Below, piece by piece: positions 1 to 5,586 of a stretch of 6,471 nt of DNA. The stretch's first letter is position 1, and each line of letters opens with the position of its first letter. The notes beneath the pieces were generated by a model. The model searched no databases and was not told where the DNA came from. It saw only the letters and a list, made by a program, of their open reading frames with translations. The DNA comes from Maritimibacter sp. (lineage in GTDB: Bacteria > Pseudomonadota > Alphaproteobacteria > Rhodobacterales > Rhodobacteraceae), in NCBI GenBank assembly GCA_020441225.1, contig JAGRMP010000182.1, positions 1 to 6,471 of the forward strand, read 5' to 3'. The position numbers were made by a program, and so were the translations under genes.

Positions 1-33
1 CCGCCGCCGCCCGCGGGCTGACGGGCAGGTCCG

Positions 34-396
34 GTGACCGAGATCCGGCGCAGCCCCGACTGCGGCAATGCGCCCAAGAACGCGCGCGCCGAGGAGATCG
101 CGCTCGCGCTCATGGGCGTGGGCGCGCTCGAGGAGGCGCTGATCGCCGAGGCGGCGAGCTGGGACCGGCCCTCGGGCGCGGTGACCGGGCGGTCCGAGAT
201 CAGCGCCGCCGCCGCCGCGGAAACCGCCGATCTGATCCGGATCGAACAGGTGGTCACCCATGGCCGCGCCGGGTCGGTTTCGGGCCGGGTCACCCGGGAC
301 GGCAGCACGCGGCTGTTCTGCCACATAATCCGTTTCACCTCGGCCTCGGCGAAACAGATCGCCCAGCTCGTGAGCTTCGAACACGCCGCTGGGTGA
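34..396 (+). CDS. NTF2-like (SnoaL-like) small protein, function unknown
   Basis: This 120-residue protein has the length and character of a single-domain NTF2/SnoaL-like alpha+beta cone protein. These are small pocket proteins that may bind or convert a ligand, or only dimerise; I cannot name a substrate. The N-terminus carries a distinctive stretch at residues 7-16 (SPDCGNAPKN). This is followed by a helical segment (17-41), W43-D44-R45, a TGR turn (51-53), and two strand-like segments at 73-86 (VVTHGRAGSVSGRV) and 93-101 (RLFCHIIRF). No signal peptide or membrane helix is seen, so it is probably cytoplasmic. The GTG start at 34 is chosen because the conserved-looking N-terminal motif lies only six residues in, and an AGG sits 4 nt upstream. 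It is a separate unit from the next gene, about 100 nt away. Coding is well supported by codon bias; the family call is from recall of similar proteins and is moderate. Confidence 0.72.
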   Translation: MTEIRRSPDCGNAPKNARAEEIALALMGVGALEEALIAEAASWDRPSGAVTGRSEISAAAAAETADLIRIEQVVTHGRAGSVSGRVTRDGSTRLFCHIIRFTSASAKQIAQLVSFEHAAG

Positions 397-488
397 GCCG
401 CGCGGTTTCGTGAACCTTGTCCGAAGTGCAGGGATTGCGGTTGCAGCCCGCCGCGCGCGCTCCCACACTCTGCACGACGCCTAGCCCC

Positions 489-492
489 GGAG
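489..492 (+). promoter_or_regulatory. Ribosome binding site setting the start of the zinc-ribbon gene
   Basis: GGAG lies 5 nt before the ATG at 498. The open frame extends back to a TTG at 417, but the extra 27 codons have no Shine-Dalgarno sequence and encode a low-complexity, unconserved-looking leader. ATG 498 is therefore preferred. Confidence 0.7.
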
Positions 493-497
493 TGCCC

Positions 498-1625
498 ATG
501 GTCGACGCCATCACGCTCGAAGAGCCCCAAAGCCCCGAAGAGGAGCACCGCTTTCCCTGTCCGCAATGCGGCGCCGATCTGAGGTTCGACGCCGACAGCG
601 GCCAGATGATGTGCGACCATTGCGGCTATACCGAAGTGATCGAGGGCCACGGCGGCCAGGGCCGGATCGAGGCGATTCGCGAGCTCGATTTCCGCGCCGC
701 GCTCGACGCGCAACTGCCCGAGGCCGAGATGGAGGAGCTGCGCTTCGCCTCCTGCCCGAACTGCGGTGCGCATGTGGAGTTCGACGGCGCGGTCCATGCC
801 ACCGAATGCCCGTTCTGCGCCACGCCCGTTGTGGCCGATACCGGCACGTCGCGGCAGATCAAGCCCAAGGGGCTCCTGCCCTTCGGGCTCGAGGAGCGCG
901 AGGCGCACAAGCGCATGAACGACTGGCTCGGCCGGCTCTGGTTTGCGCCGAACGGCTTGCAGGAGTATGCCCGCAAGGGCCGCCGGATGACCGGTATCTA
1001 CGTGCCCTACTGGACGTTCGACGCCGACACCAAGTCGAGTTACCGCGGCGAACGCGGCACGGTCTACTACGTGTCCAGAACCGTGACCCGCAACGGCAAG
1101 CGGGTGACCGAACGCCAGCAGAAAATCCGCTGGAGCCCGAAGTCGGGCCGGGTCGCGCGGTTTTTCGACGACGTGCTCGTGCTGGCCTCGACCAGCCTGC
1201 CGCGCCAGTACACCGCCGCGCTGGAGCCCTGGGACCTCGCCGCACTGGAGCCCTACCGGCCCGAATATCTCGCGGGCTACCGCGCCGAGGGCTACACGGT
1301 GGAGCTCGAAGACGGCTTCACCCAGGCCCGTGCCCATATGGATGCGGTGATCCTGCGCGACGTGAAATTCGACATCGGCGGCGACCGCCAGCGGGTCCAC
1401 GACATCCAGACCACGGTACGGGATGTGACCTTCAAGCACATCCTCCTGCCGGTCTGGATGGCGGCCTACAAGTACCGCGGCAAGACCTACCGCTTCGTCG
1501 TCAACGGCCGCACCGGCAAGGTGCAGGGCGAGCGGCCCTGGTCGGCCTGGAAGATCGCTTTCGCGGTGCTGCTCGGGCTGATCGTGGCGGGGGTTTTCGG
1601 CTATTTCGCGGCCCAGGCGCAGTAG
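498..1625 (+). CDS. YdjG-like double zinc-ribbon protein with C-terminal membrane anchor
   Basis: The 375-residue product has two N-terminal zinc ribbons. The first uses C21, C24, C39 and C42 (CPQCG then CDHCG). The second uses C86, C89, C104 and C107 (CPNCG then CPFC). A central region of about 240 residues is rich in aromatic and basic residues and contains YVPYWTFDADT, a segment typical of this family. A single hydrophobic helix at about 352-371 (KIAFAVLLGLIVAGVFGYFA) ends four residues before the C-terminus, which suggests a tail anchor with a cytoplasmic body. Automated pipelines often label such proteins 'TFIIB-type zinc finger' or, misleadingly, 'primosomal protein N' helicase'; no helicase motifs are present. 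The best-known relative is Bacillus YdjG, which works with SPFH and PspA-type proteins at the membrane. That role here is inference, since no SPFH or PspA gene lies in this window. The stop is 1 nt before the next start, so the two are probably co-translated. Confidence 0.85.
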   Translation: MVDAITLEEPQSPEEEHRFPCPQCGADLRFDADSGQMMCDHCGYTEVIEGHGGQGRIEAIRELDFRAALDAQLPEAEMEELRFASCPNCGAHVEFDGAVHATECPFCATPVVADTGTSRQIKPKGLLPFGLEEREAHKRMNDWLGRLWFAPNGLQEYARKGRRMTGIYVPYWTFDADTKSSYRGERGTVYYVSRTVTRNGKRVTERQQKIRWSPKSGRVARFFDDVLVLASTSLPRQYTAALEPWDLAALEPYRPEYLAGYRAEGYTVELEDGFTQARAHMDAVILRDVKFDIGGDRQRVHDIQTTVRDVTFKHILLPVWMAAYKYRGKTYRFVVNGRTGKVQGERPWSAWKIAFAVLLGLIVAGVFGYFAAQAQ

Positions 1626-1626
1626 C

Positions 1627-2106
1627 ATGGAGGCGATCATCGCGCTTCGCCCTGCCACGCCCGGCGACGCCGAAGCGATGGCGCGGATCCAGGCCGGGAT
1701 CTTTGCCGCGCGCGGCTTCGGTCCGCAGGGCGATGCCGCCTGGACCCGCGCCCGCTACATCGAGCACGACGACAGCCTCGCCTGCACCCTCGCCTGCGAC
1801 GGAGACATCGTCCTCGGCTTCCAGTCGCTGAAACGGGCCGGGCCGGGCAATGTCTACGACCTGCCCGAGGGCTGGGGCATCATCGGTACCCATATCGCGC
1901 TTTCGGCCGGGCGGCGCGGGATCGGCCGGGCGCTGTTTGCGACGAGCCTGGCGGCGGCGCGGGCGGCGGGGCTCGGGACCATCGACGCCACCATCGGCGC
2001 GGAAAACGCCGGCGCGCTCGGCTATTACGAGGCGATGGGGTTCGTGGACTGGCGCAGGCTGGACGGCGCGGTCGGCAAGCGCTTCGACCTGGCGCCGGTG
2101 GGCTGA
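1627..2106 (+). CDS. GNAT family N-acetyltransferase
   Basis: This 159-residue protein is a single GNAT domain that would transfer an acetyl group from acetyl-CoA to an amine on an unidentified substrate. The N-terminus is typical (IALRPATPGDAEAMARI, residues 5-21). The acetyl-CoA pyrophosphate-binding motif A is at about 85-103, with the glycine-rich loop R96-R97-G98-I99-G100-R101. Motif B follows at about 118-139, with N127, Y133-Y134-E135 and MGF at 137-139, the usual family ending. Length matches stand-alone GNATs. The ATG lies one base after the stop of the zinc-ribbon gene and has no strong Shine-Dalgarno of its own, so translation is probably coupled to that gene. This placement hints that the acetyltransferase acts in the same process or on the same protein, but nothing in the sequence proves it. 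It could also be a small-molecule or ribosomal-protein acetyltransferase. Confidence 0.88.
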   Translation: MEAIIALRPATPGDAEAMARIQAGIFAARGFGPQGDAAWTRARYIEHDDSLACTLACDGDIVLGFQSLKRAGPGNVYDLPEGWGIIGTHIALSAGRRGIGRALFATSLAAARAAGLGTIDATIGAENAGALGYYEAMGFVDWRRLDGAVGKRFDLAPVG

Positions 2107-2123
2107 GGCGGGTGTGTCCCGCA

Positions 2124-2150
2124 TTGCCCCGGCCCCGCTCCCGCGCTAAT
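2124..2150 (+). promoter_or_regulatory. Possible weak sigma70-type promoter before the sugar kinase gene
   Basis: In the 72-nt gap before the kinase gene, TTGCCC (2124-2129) and GCTAAT (2145-2150) resemble -35 and -10 boxes. The spacing is only 15 nt, shorter than the usual 16-18. The TTG core and the TAAT core fit alphaproteobacterial promoters, but matches this weak occur by chance. The alternative is read-through from the acetyltransferase gene. Confidence 0.28.
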
Positions 2151-2166
2151 CCTGAGACGGACATTC

Positions 2167-2173
2167 GGGGAGG
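2167..2173 (+). promoter_or_regulatory. Strong ribosome binding site of the sugar kinase gene
   Basis: GGGGAGG is followed by two in-frame ATGs at 2176 and 2179. The spacing to the first is only 2 nt, and to the second 5 nt. The second ATG is therefore the more likely start; the difference is one methionine. Confidence 0.7.
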
Positions 2174-2178
2174 CCATG

Positions 2179-3081
2179 ATGATCCTGTGCTGCGGCGAAG
2201 CCCTTATCGACATGCTTCCGCGTGAGACCGCCGGGGGCGAACGCGCCTTTGCCCCCTATGCTGGCGGCTCGGTGTTCAACACCGCGATTGCGCTGGGCCG
2301 GCTCGGCGCGCCCGCAGGGTTCCTCTCCGGCATCTCCACCGATCTCTTCGGCCGGATCCTCGATGACACGCTGGCCGCCTCGCAGGTCGATGCCTCGCTG
2401 GCGATCCGCTCCGACCGGCCGACCACGCTGGCCTTTGTCACGCTCACGAACGGCCAGGCGCGCTACGCGTTCTACGACGAGAACACGGCGGGGCGGATGA
2501 TCACCGAGGCCGAGCTGCCGAAGGTCCCCGATACGGTCGAGGCGATGTTCTTCGGCGGCATCTCGCTGCCGCCCGACCCCTGCGGGGCGACCTACGAGGC
2601 GCTGATGCTGCGTGAGGCCGGGAAGCGGGTGACGATGATCGACCCCAACATCCGGCCCTCCTTCATCACCGACGAGGCCGGCTACCGCGCCCGGATCGGG
2701 CGGATGATGGCGGCGGCAACGATCGTGAAATCCTCGGACGAAGATCTCGACTGGCTGGAGATGACGCCGGGCGATCTGCTGGACGCGGGGGCCAAGCTCG
2801 TCTGCCTCACCGAAGGCTCCAAGGGGGTGACCGCGCATTGGGCGGGCGGTGAGACCTTTGTCGCGGCGAAAAAGGTCACGGTGGTCGACACCGTCGGCGC
2901 GGGCGACACGTTCAGCGCCGGGCTGCTCGCGGGGCTGCACGAAGGCGGGCTTTTGACCCCTGCAGCGCTCGGCGCCATCACCGAGGCGGCGCTGGTCCCG
3001 GCGCTGGAGCTCGGCGTGGCGGCGGCGGCGGTGACCGTGAGCCGCGCGGGCGCAAATCCGCCGTGGAAACACGAGCTGTGA
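2179..3081 (+). CDS. PfkB-family carbohydrate kinase, fructokinase-like
   Basis: The 300-residue product is a full-length ribokinase/PfkB-fold sugar kinase that would phosphorylate a sugar with ATP in the cytoplasm. Motifs run in the expected order. The N-terminal strand GEALIDMLP is at 6-14 and the PfkB substrate-side signature [15 protein letters not shown] at 29-43. The lid region includes ENTAGRM (101-107). DPNIRP is at 155-160 and the ATP-site TEGSKG at 211-216. The C-terminal signature DTVGAGD at 237-243 forms the anion hole and supplies the catalytic base D243. The ending and the [10 protein letters not shown] segment resemble proteins annotated as fructokinase in Rhodobacteraceae, so fructose is the most likely substrate. 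PfkB kinases are hard to assign by sequence, and another sugar is possible. No transporter or sugar regulator lies alongside. Its TGA overlaps the start of dtd by 4 nt (GTGA), which implies one transcript for the two. A start one codon upstream (2176) is possible. Confidence 0.9.
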   Translation: MILCCGEALIDMLPRETAGGERAFAPYAGGSVFNTAIALGRLGAPAGFLSGISTDLFGRILDDTLAASQVDASLAIRSDRPTTLAFVTLTNGQARYAFYDENTAGRMITEAELPKVPDTVEAMFFGGISLPPDPCGATYEALMLREAGKRVTMIDPNIRPSFITDEAGYRARIGRMMAAATIVKSSDEDLDWLEMTPGDLLDAGAKLVCLTEGSKGVTAHWAGGETFVAAKKVTVVDTVGAGDTFSAGLLAGLHEGGLLTPAALGAITEAALVPALELGVAAAAVTVSRAGANPPWKHEL

Positions 3082-3515
3082 GGGCGCTCGTTCAGCGGGT
3101 AAGCGAGGCGTCTGTCCGGGTGGACGGGGCGCTGATCGGCGAGATCGGGCCGGGGCTCATGATCCTCGTCTGCGCCATGCAGGGCGACACCGAGGCCAAC
3201 GCCGATGCGCTCGCGGCCAAGATCGCCAAGCTCAGGGTCTTCAAGGACGAGGCCGGCAAGATGAACCTGGCGCTCAAAGACACCGGCGGTGCCGTGCTGG
3301 TGGTGAGCCAGTTCACCCTCGCCGCCGACACCTCGCGCGGCAACCGGCCGGGCTTTTCCACCGCCGCGCCGCCCGCCGAGGGCGAAAGGCTCTACGAATA
3401 TTTCGCGGGCCAGATGCGGGGGCAGGGGATCGAGACCGCGCAGGGGCAATTTGGCGCGGACATGAAGGTGAGCCTCGTCAACGACGGGCCGGTGACCATC
3501 TGGCTGGACGTCTGA
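3078..3515 (+). CDS. dtd: D-aminoacyl-tRNA deacylase
   Basis: Dtd removes D-amino acids (and glycine mischarged on tRNA-Ala) from tRNA, as a homodimer in the cytoplasm. The active-site motif SQFTLAAD occupies residues 77-84, the position it holds in the E. coli enzyme. The cross-subunit Gly-cisPro motif is at G137-P138 within NDGPVT. The [13 protein letters not shown] segment following SQFTL is also characteristic. With a GTG start at 3078 the protein begins [13 protein letters not shown] and is 145 residues long, exactly the common length and N-terminus of the family. An upstream in-frame GTG at 3063 would add five residues and is less likely. The GTGA overlap with the kinase stop suggests translation by re-initiation; only a weak Shine-Dalgarno is seen. 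A plausible intrinsic terminator follows about 45 nt after the stop. Confidence 0.97.
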   Translation: MRALVQRVSEASVRVDGALIGEIGPGLMILVCAMQGDTEANADALAAKIAKLRVFKDEAGKMNLALKDTGGAVLVVSQFTLAADTSRGNRPGFSTAAPPAEGERLYEYFAGQMRGQGIETAQGQFGADMKVSLVNDGPVTIWLDV

Positions 3516-3558
3516 CGGCGGGCCCGGTCGCTATCGGTCGGCGTGGTCCGCGCCGCGG

Positions 3559-3586
3559 CGTGCCTGTGTCCGGGCGACGTCTTTTT
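3559..3586 (+). terminator. Probable intrinsic terminator after dtd
   Basis: CGTGCCT (3559-3565) can pair with GGGC-G-ACG (3572-3579). This gives a stem of seven pairs with one bulged G and one G-T pair, closing a six-base loop. It is followed at once by TCTTTTT (3580-3586). The stem is short and imperfect, but its position after dtd and the T run fit factor-independent termination. Confidence 0.5.
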
Positions 3587-3608
3587 CCGTCTGTCTGCCT
3601 GTAATTCG

Positions 3609-3637
3609 TTGAAATTTATCAAGAAAACCACGTTAAC
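3609..3637 (+). promoter_or_regulatory. Promoter-like sequence abutting the palindrome
   Basis: TTGAAA (3609-3614) matches five of six -35 bases. After exactly 17 nt comes GTTAAC (3632-3637), which matches three of six -10 bases and is also the left end of the large palindrome. If real, it would fire rightward with a start inside the palindrome, towards the 3' end of hisG, where no plus-strand gene follows. It may simply reflect the AT-rich composition of the gap. Confidence 0.22.
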
Positions 3638-3675
3638 CCGAATCCAGAAATCCGGATTTCTGGATTCGGGTTAAC
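3632..3675. repeat. Perfect 44-nt palindrome (22-nt arms, no spacer)
   Basis: The left arm begins GTTAACCCGAATCCAG and the right arm ends CTGGATTCGGGTTAAC, meeting at a central TCCGGA. Every one of the 22 base pairs is complementary. As RNA from either strand it would fold into a 20-bp stem with a CCGG loop. On the minus strand, the direction of hisG, it is followed by GTGGTTTTCTT, so it could serve as the terminator of the hisS-hisZ-hisG operon, about 110 nt past the hisG stop. On the plus strand no T run follows. Each arm contains a GANTC site (GAATC at 3640-3644, GATTC at 3663-3667). The terminator role is inference; a protein-binding site or a member of a dispersed repeat family are alternatives. 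Confidence 0.9.
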
Positions 3676-3719
3676 AGCGGATCTGCACCGCTCGACAGCC
3701 AGTTCGCGCGGGAGTTCGC

Positions 3720-3733
3720 CCGGTGCCCGGTGC
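3720..3733. repeat. Tandem duplication of a 7-nt unit
   Basis: CCGGTGC occurs twice in direct succession (3720-3726 and 3727-3733). Its last three bases are shared with the start of the following 12-nt duplication. Confidence 0.85.
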
Positions 3734-3754
3734 CCTGATTGCTGCCCTGATTGC
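3731..3754. repeat. Tandem duplication of a 12-nt unit
   Basis: TGCCCTGATTGC occurs twice in exact succession (3731-3742 and 3743-3754), 33 nt before the end of hisG. It is non-coding and looks like a small replication-slippage duplication; no function is evident. Confidence 0.9.
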
Positions 3755-3787
3755 GTGCTTCCACCGTCGGCGCGCGCAGACCGCGAT

Positions 3788-4489
3788 CTAGCCGACTTCG
3801 ATCCCGAGCGTCCGGCACAGCTCCAGGAACACCGCCCGGTCGCCGTTGGTCCAGGGCGCCTTGCGCGACTTGAACAGCGTCGCCTGGCTGCGGTGTACCG
3901 GCCCGCCCGCGAGGATCTTGAGGTGGTTCGCGCGCAACGTGTCGCCGGTCGAGGTGATGTCGGCGATGGCTTCGGCGGTTTCGTTGTTCACCGTGCCCTC
4001 GGTCGCGCCCTGGCTGTCGACGAGCTGGTAATCCGCGACGCCGTGTTCGCGCAGATAGTCGCGCACCAGGCGGTGGTACTTGGTCGCGATCCTGAGCCGA
4101 AACCCGTGTTGCGCCCGGAACCGTGCTGCGACCGCGTCGAGATCGTCGAGCGTGGTCACGTCGACCCAGGCGCGCGGCACCGCAAGCACCAGATCCGCGT
4201 GGCCGAACCCCAGGGGCTCGATCTCGCGCACCTTTTCCTCCCAGAGCCCGAGCTTTTCGCGCACCAGATCCGAACCCGTCACGCCGAGATGGATGCGCCC
4301 CGCCGCAAGCTCGCGCGGGATCTCGCCCGCCGACAGCAGCACCAGTTCAAGCCCGTCGATCCCGAGGGCGGCGCCGGCGTATTCCCGCTCCGAACCGGTG
4401 CGGACCAGCGAAACGCCGCGCGCCGCGAACCAGTCGAAGGTCTTTTCCATCAGCCGCCCCTTCGAGGGCACGCCCAGTTTCACGCTCAT
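3788..4489 (-). CDS. hisG: ATP phosphoribosyltransferase catalytic subunit, short form
   Basis: HisG joins ATP and PRPP to give N1-(5-phosphoribosyl)-ATP, the first committed step of histidine synthesis. At 233 residues it is the short form, which lacks the C-terminal regulatory ACT-like domain of the roughly 300-residue enzymes and works as a hetero-octamer with HisZ, encoded just upstream. Recognisable segments are the N-terminal LGVPSKGRL (5-13) and the family signature EAIADITSTGDTLRANHLKIL region (173-193). The latter contains the PRPP-binding loop D177-I-T-S-T-G-D-T184. The ATG at 4489 overlaps the hisZ TGA (ATGA), and a strong GGAGGG lies 6 nt upstream inside hisZ, so the two subunits should be made together. 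The gene is last in the hisS-hisZ-hisG unit. Feedback control by histidine would act through HisZ, as known for this form. No attenuator can be judged because the operon start is outside the window. Confidence 0.97.
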   Translation of the reverse strand: MSVKLGVPSKGRLMEKTFDWFAARGVSLVRTGSEREYAGAALGIDGLELVLLSAGEIPRELAAGRIHLGVTGSDLVREKLGLWEEKVREIEPLGFGHADLVLAVPRAWVDVTTLDDLDAVAARFRAQHGFRLRIATKYHRLVRDYLREHGVADYQLVDSQGATEGTVNNETAEAIADITSTGDTLRANHLKILAGGPVHRSQATLFKSRKAPWTNGDRAVFLELCRTLGIEVG

Positions 4490-5586
4490 TTGCGGCCCTC
4501 CGCGATGGCCAGCGCCAGTTCGGGCCGGATCACACCGCCCACTGCCGGGATCGCGCGTCCCTGGCCGAGCTGCCGGGTCAGCGCGTCGTAACGCCCGCCG
4601 GTGGCGACGGGCGGCAGATCGGGCCGACCCTCGGCGTAGAAGCCGAAGACGAAGCCGTCGTAATATTCGAGCGTGGTGCGGCCATAGGAGCCTTCGAATT
4701 CGAGCGCGTTCACGTCGATCCCATGGGCCGCGAGCGCCACCACGCGCGCGTCGAACCGGGCGATGGCGGGGCCGAGTGCGGGCATGTCGACGGCAAGGTC
4801 GTGAAGCTGCGCGGCGACGTTGTCGAGGGTTTCGCGCAACGCAAGCAGATCGGCGATGATCCGCACCTCCTGCGCGGGGATCGGCGGCGCGGCGGCGTCT
4901 TCGCGCAGATCGTTGATCCGCTCCTCGATCTCGGCGCGGGTCCTGAGCCCGATCAGCGGCGCATCGTGGGCGAAGGGATCGGCGCAGGCGATCAGCGCGT
5001 CGCGGCCTTCGGGCGCGGGGGCGCGGCCGGCGAACCGGTCGAGCAGCGCGCGAAACCGGCGCGGCCGCCAGATGTGGCGCATCAACGCGGCGCGGCGGCG
5101 CGGCGTGGTCGAGAGCCCGTTCACCGCAGCGATGATCAGCCCGATGTCGCCGGTCGCGGCGCGAAAGCCCAGGCCCCGGAGCCCCTCGGCGATCAGCGCG
5201 AAGACCTCGGCATCGGCGCTGGCGGGATCGCTGCCGTCGAACAGCTCGTAGCCCACCTGGATATGTTCGGGCGACCGGTGCGCGGCTTCTTCCTGGGCGC
5301 GGAAGACCTCGCCGGTATAGGTGTAGCGCGCGGGCGCTGCGCCCATCTCGGGGCCCATCTCCATGTGCATCTGCACCACCGGCACGGTGAAGTCGGGGCG
5401 CAGCATCGCCTCGCCCAGCACCGGGTCATGGGTGATATAGGCGCGCGCGCGGATGTCCTCGCCGTAGAGGTCGAGGAGCGTGTCGGCGGGCTGCAGGATC
5501 GGCGGGTCGACCTCGACCGCGCCCTTCGCCGCGAAGCCCGCCATCAGGCGTTGGGCCTCGGCGCGGACGGCTGCCTTGTCAGGCAT
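4486..5586 (-). CDS. hisZ: ATP phosphoribosyltransferase regulatory subunit
   Basis: HisZ is a catalytically inactive paralogue of the histidyl-tRNA synthetase core. It activates short-form HisG and confers histidine feedback sensitivity. The 366-residue product keeps the class II synthetase fold. A motif-2-like pair is at 62-71 ([10 protein letters not shown]) and 87-96 ([10 protein letters not shown]). The counterpart of the HisRS histidine-A motif is at 307-317 ([11 protein letters not shown]), and ATGGRYD is at 328-334. It stops soon after a degenerate motif 3 ([11 protein letters not shown]) and lacks the C-terminal anticodon-binding domain, as expected for HisZ. ATG 5586 is chosen because GAGGA lies 8 nt upstream; an in-frame ATG at 5601 has no such site. 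The start overlaps the end of hisS by 8 nt. hisG follows with a 4-nt overlap, which ties the two subunits together. Sequence and context agree, so the call is firm; only the exact start is open. Confidence 0.95.
   Translation of the reverse strand: MPDKAAVRAEAQRLMAGFAAKGAVEVDPPILQPADTLLDLYGEDIRARAYITHDPVLGEAMLRPDFTVPVVQMHMEMGPEMGAAPARYTYTGEVFRAQEEAAHRSPEHIQVGYELFDGSDPASADAEVFALIAEGLRGLGFRAATGDIGLIIAAVNGLSTTPRRRAALMRHIWRPRRFRALLDRFAGRAPAPEGRDALIACADPFAHDAPLIGLRTRAEIEERINDLREDAAAPPIPAQEVRIIADLLALRETLDNVAAQLHDLAVDMPALGPAIARFDARVVALAAHGIDVNALEFEGSYGRTTLEYYDGFVFGFYAEGRPDLPPVATGGRYDALTRQLGQGRAIPAVGGVIRPELALAIAEGRK
4496..4501 (-). promoter_or_regulatory. hisG ribosome binding site within hisZ
   Basis: GGAGGG on the minus strand, in the last codons of hisZ, is 6 nt before the hisG ATG. 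It is strong enough to allow independent initiation as well as coupling. Confidence 0.75.

Larger units (their letters stand above)
3516..3787. other. Intergenic region between convergent dtd and hisG
   Basis: No gene is supported in these 272 nt. From left to right the region holds a GC-rich stretch with a short CGCCGCGGCG palindrome (3551-3560), a T-tailed hairpin (3559-3586), and an AT-rich segment from about 3580 to 3630. It then holds a perfect 44-nt palindrome (3632-3675) and two tandem duplications (3720-3754). The base composition between about 3580 and 3675 is clearly more AT-rich than any coding part of the window. Confidence 0.8.

Noticed and set aside
1..21. Possible last codons of an upstream plus-strand gene (ending Pro-Pro-Pro-Pro-Ala-Gly then TGA)
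   Set aside because: The frame is open from the edge to a TGA at 19-21 and a gene ending here is quite possible, but six codons are too few to support a call.
398..408. CCGCGCGG followed by TTT after the NTF2-like gene, as a terminator
   Set aside because: The self-complementary stretch is too short to form a hairpin with a loop, and three T are not a termination tract.
441..469. TTGCAG with CACACT 17 nt later as a promoter for the zinc-ribbon gene
   Set aside because: Only three of six bases match in each box, which is no better than chance.
417..497. N-terminal extension of the zinc-ribbon gene from a TTG
   Set aside because: There is no ribosome site before the TTG, the extra residues are low-complexity, and ATG 498 has GGAG at 5 nt. 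The interval is better read as leader DNA.
566..1831. Open frame of 421 codons overlapping the zinc-ribbon and GNAT genes
   Set aside because: It is Arg/Pro/Ala-rich and out of frame with two recognisable proteins, so it is a shadow of high GC.
2146..3072. Minus-strand open frame of 308 codons opposite the sugar kinase
   Set aside because: It is His/Arg/Gly-rich and antisense to a complete PfkB kinase with all motifs.
3633..3818. Minus-strand open frame of 61 codons running from the hisG end into the palindrome
   Set aside because: It overlaps hisG, has no ribosome site, and its internal repeat merely reflects the 12-nt DNA duplication.
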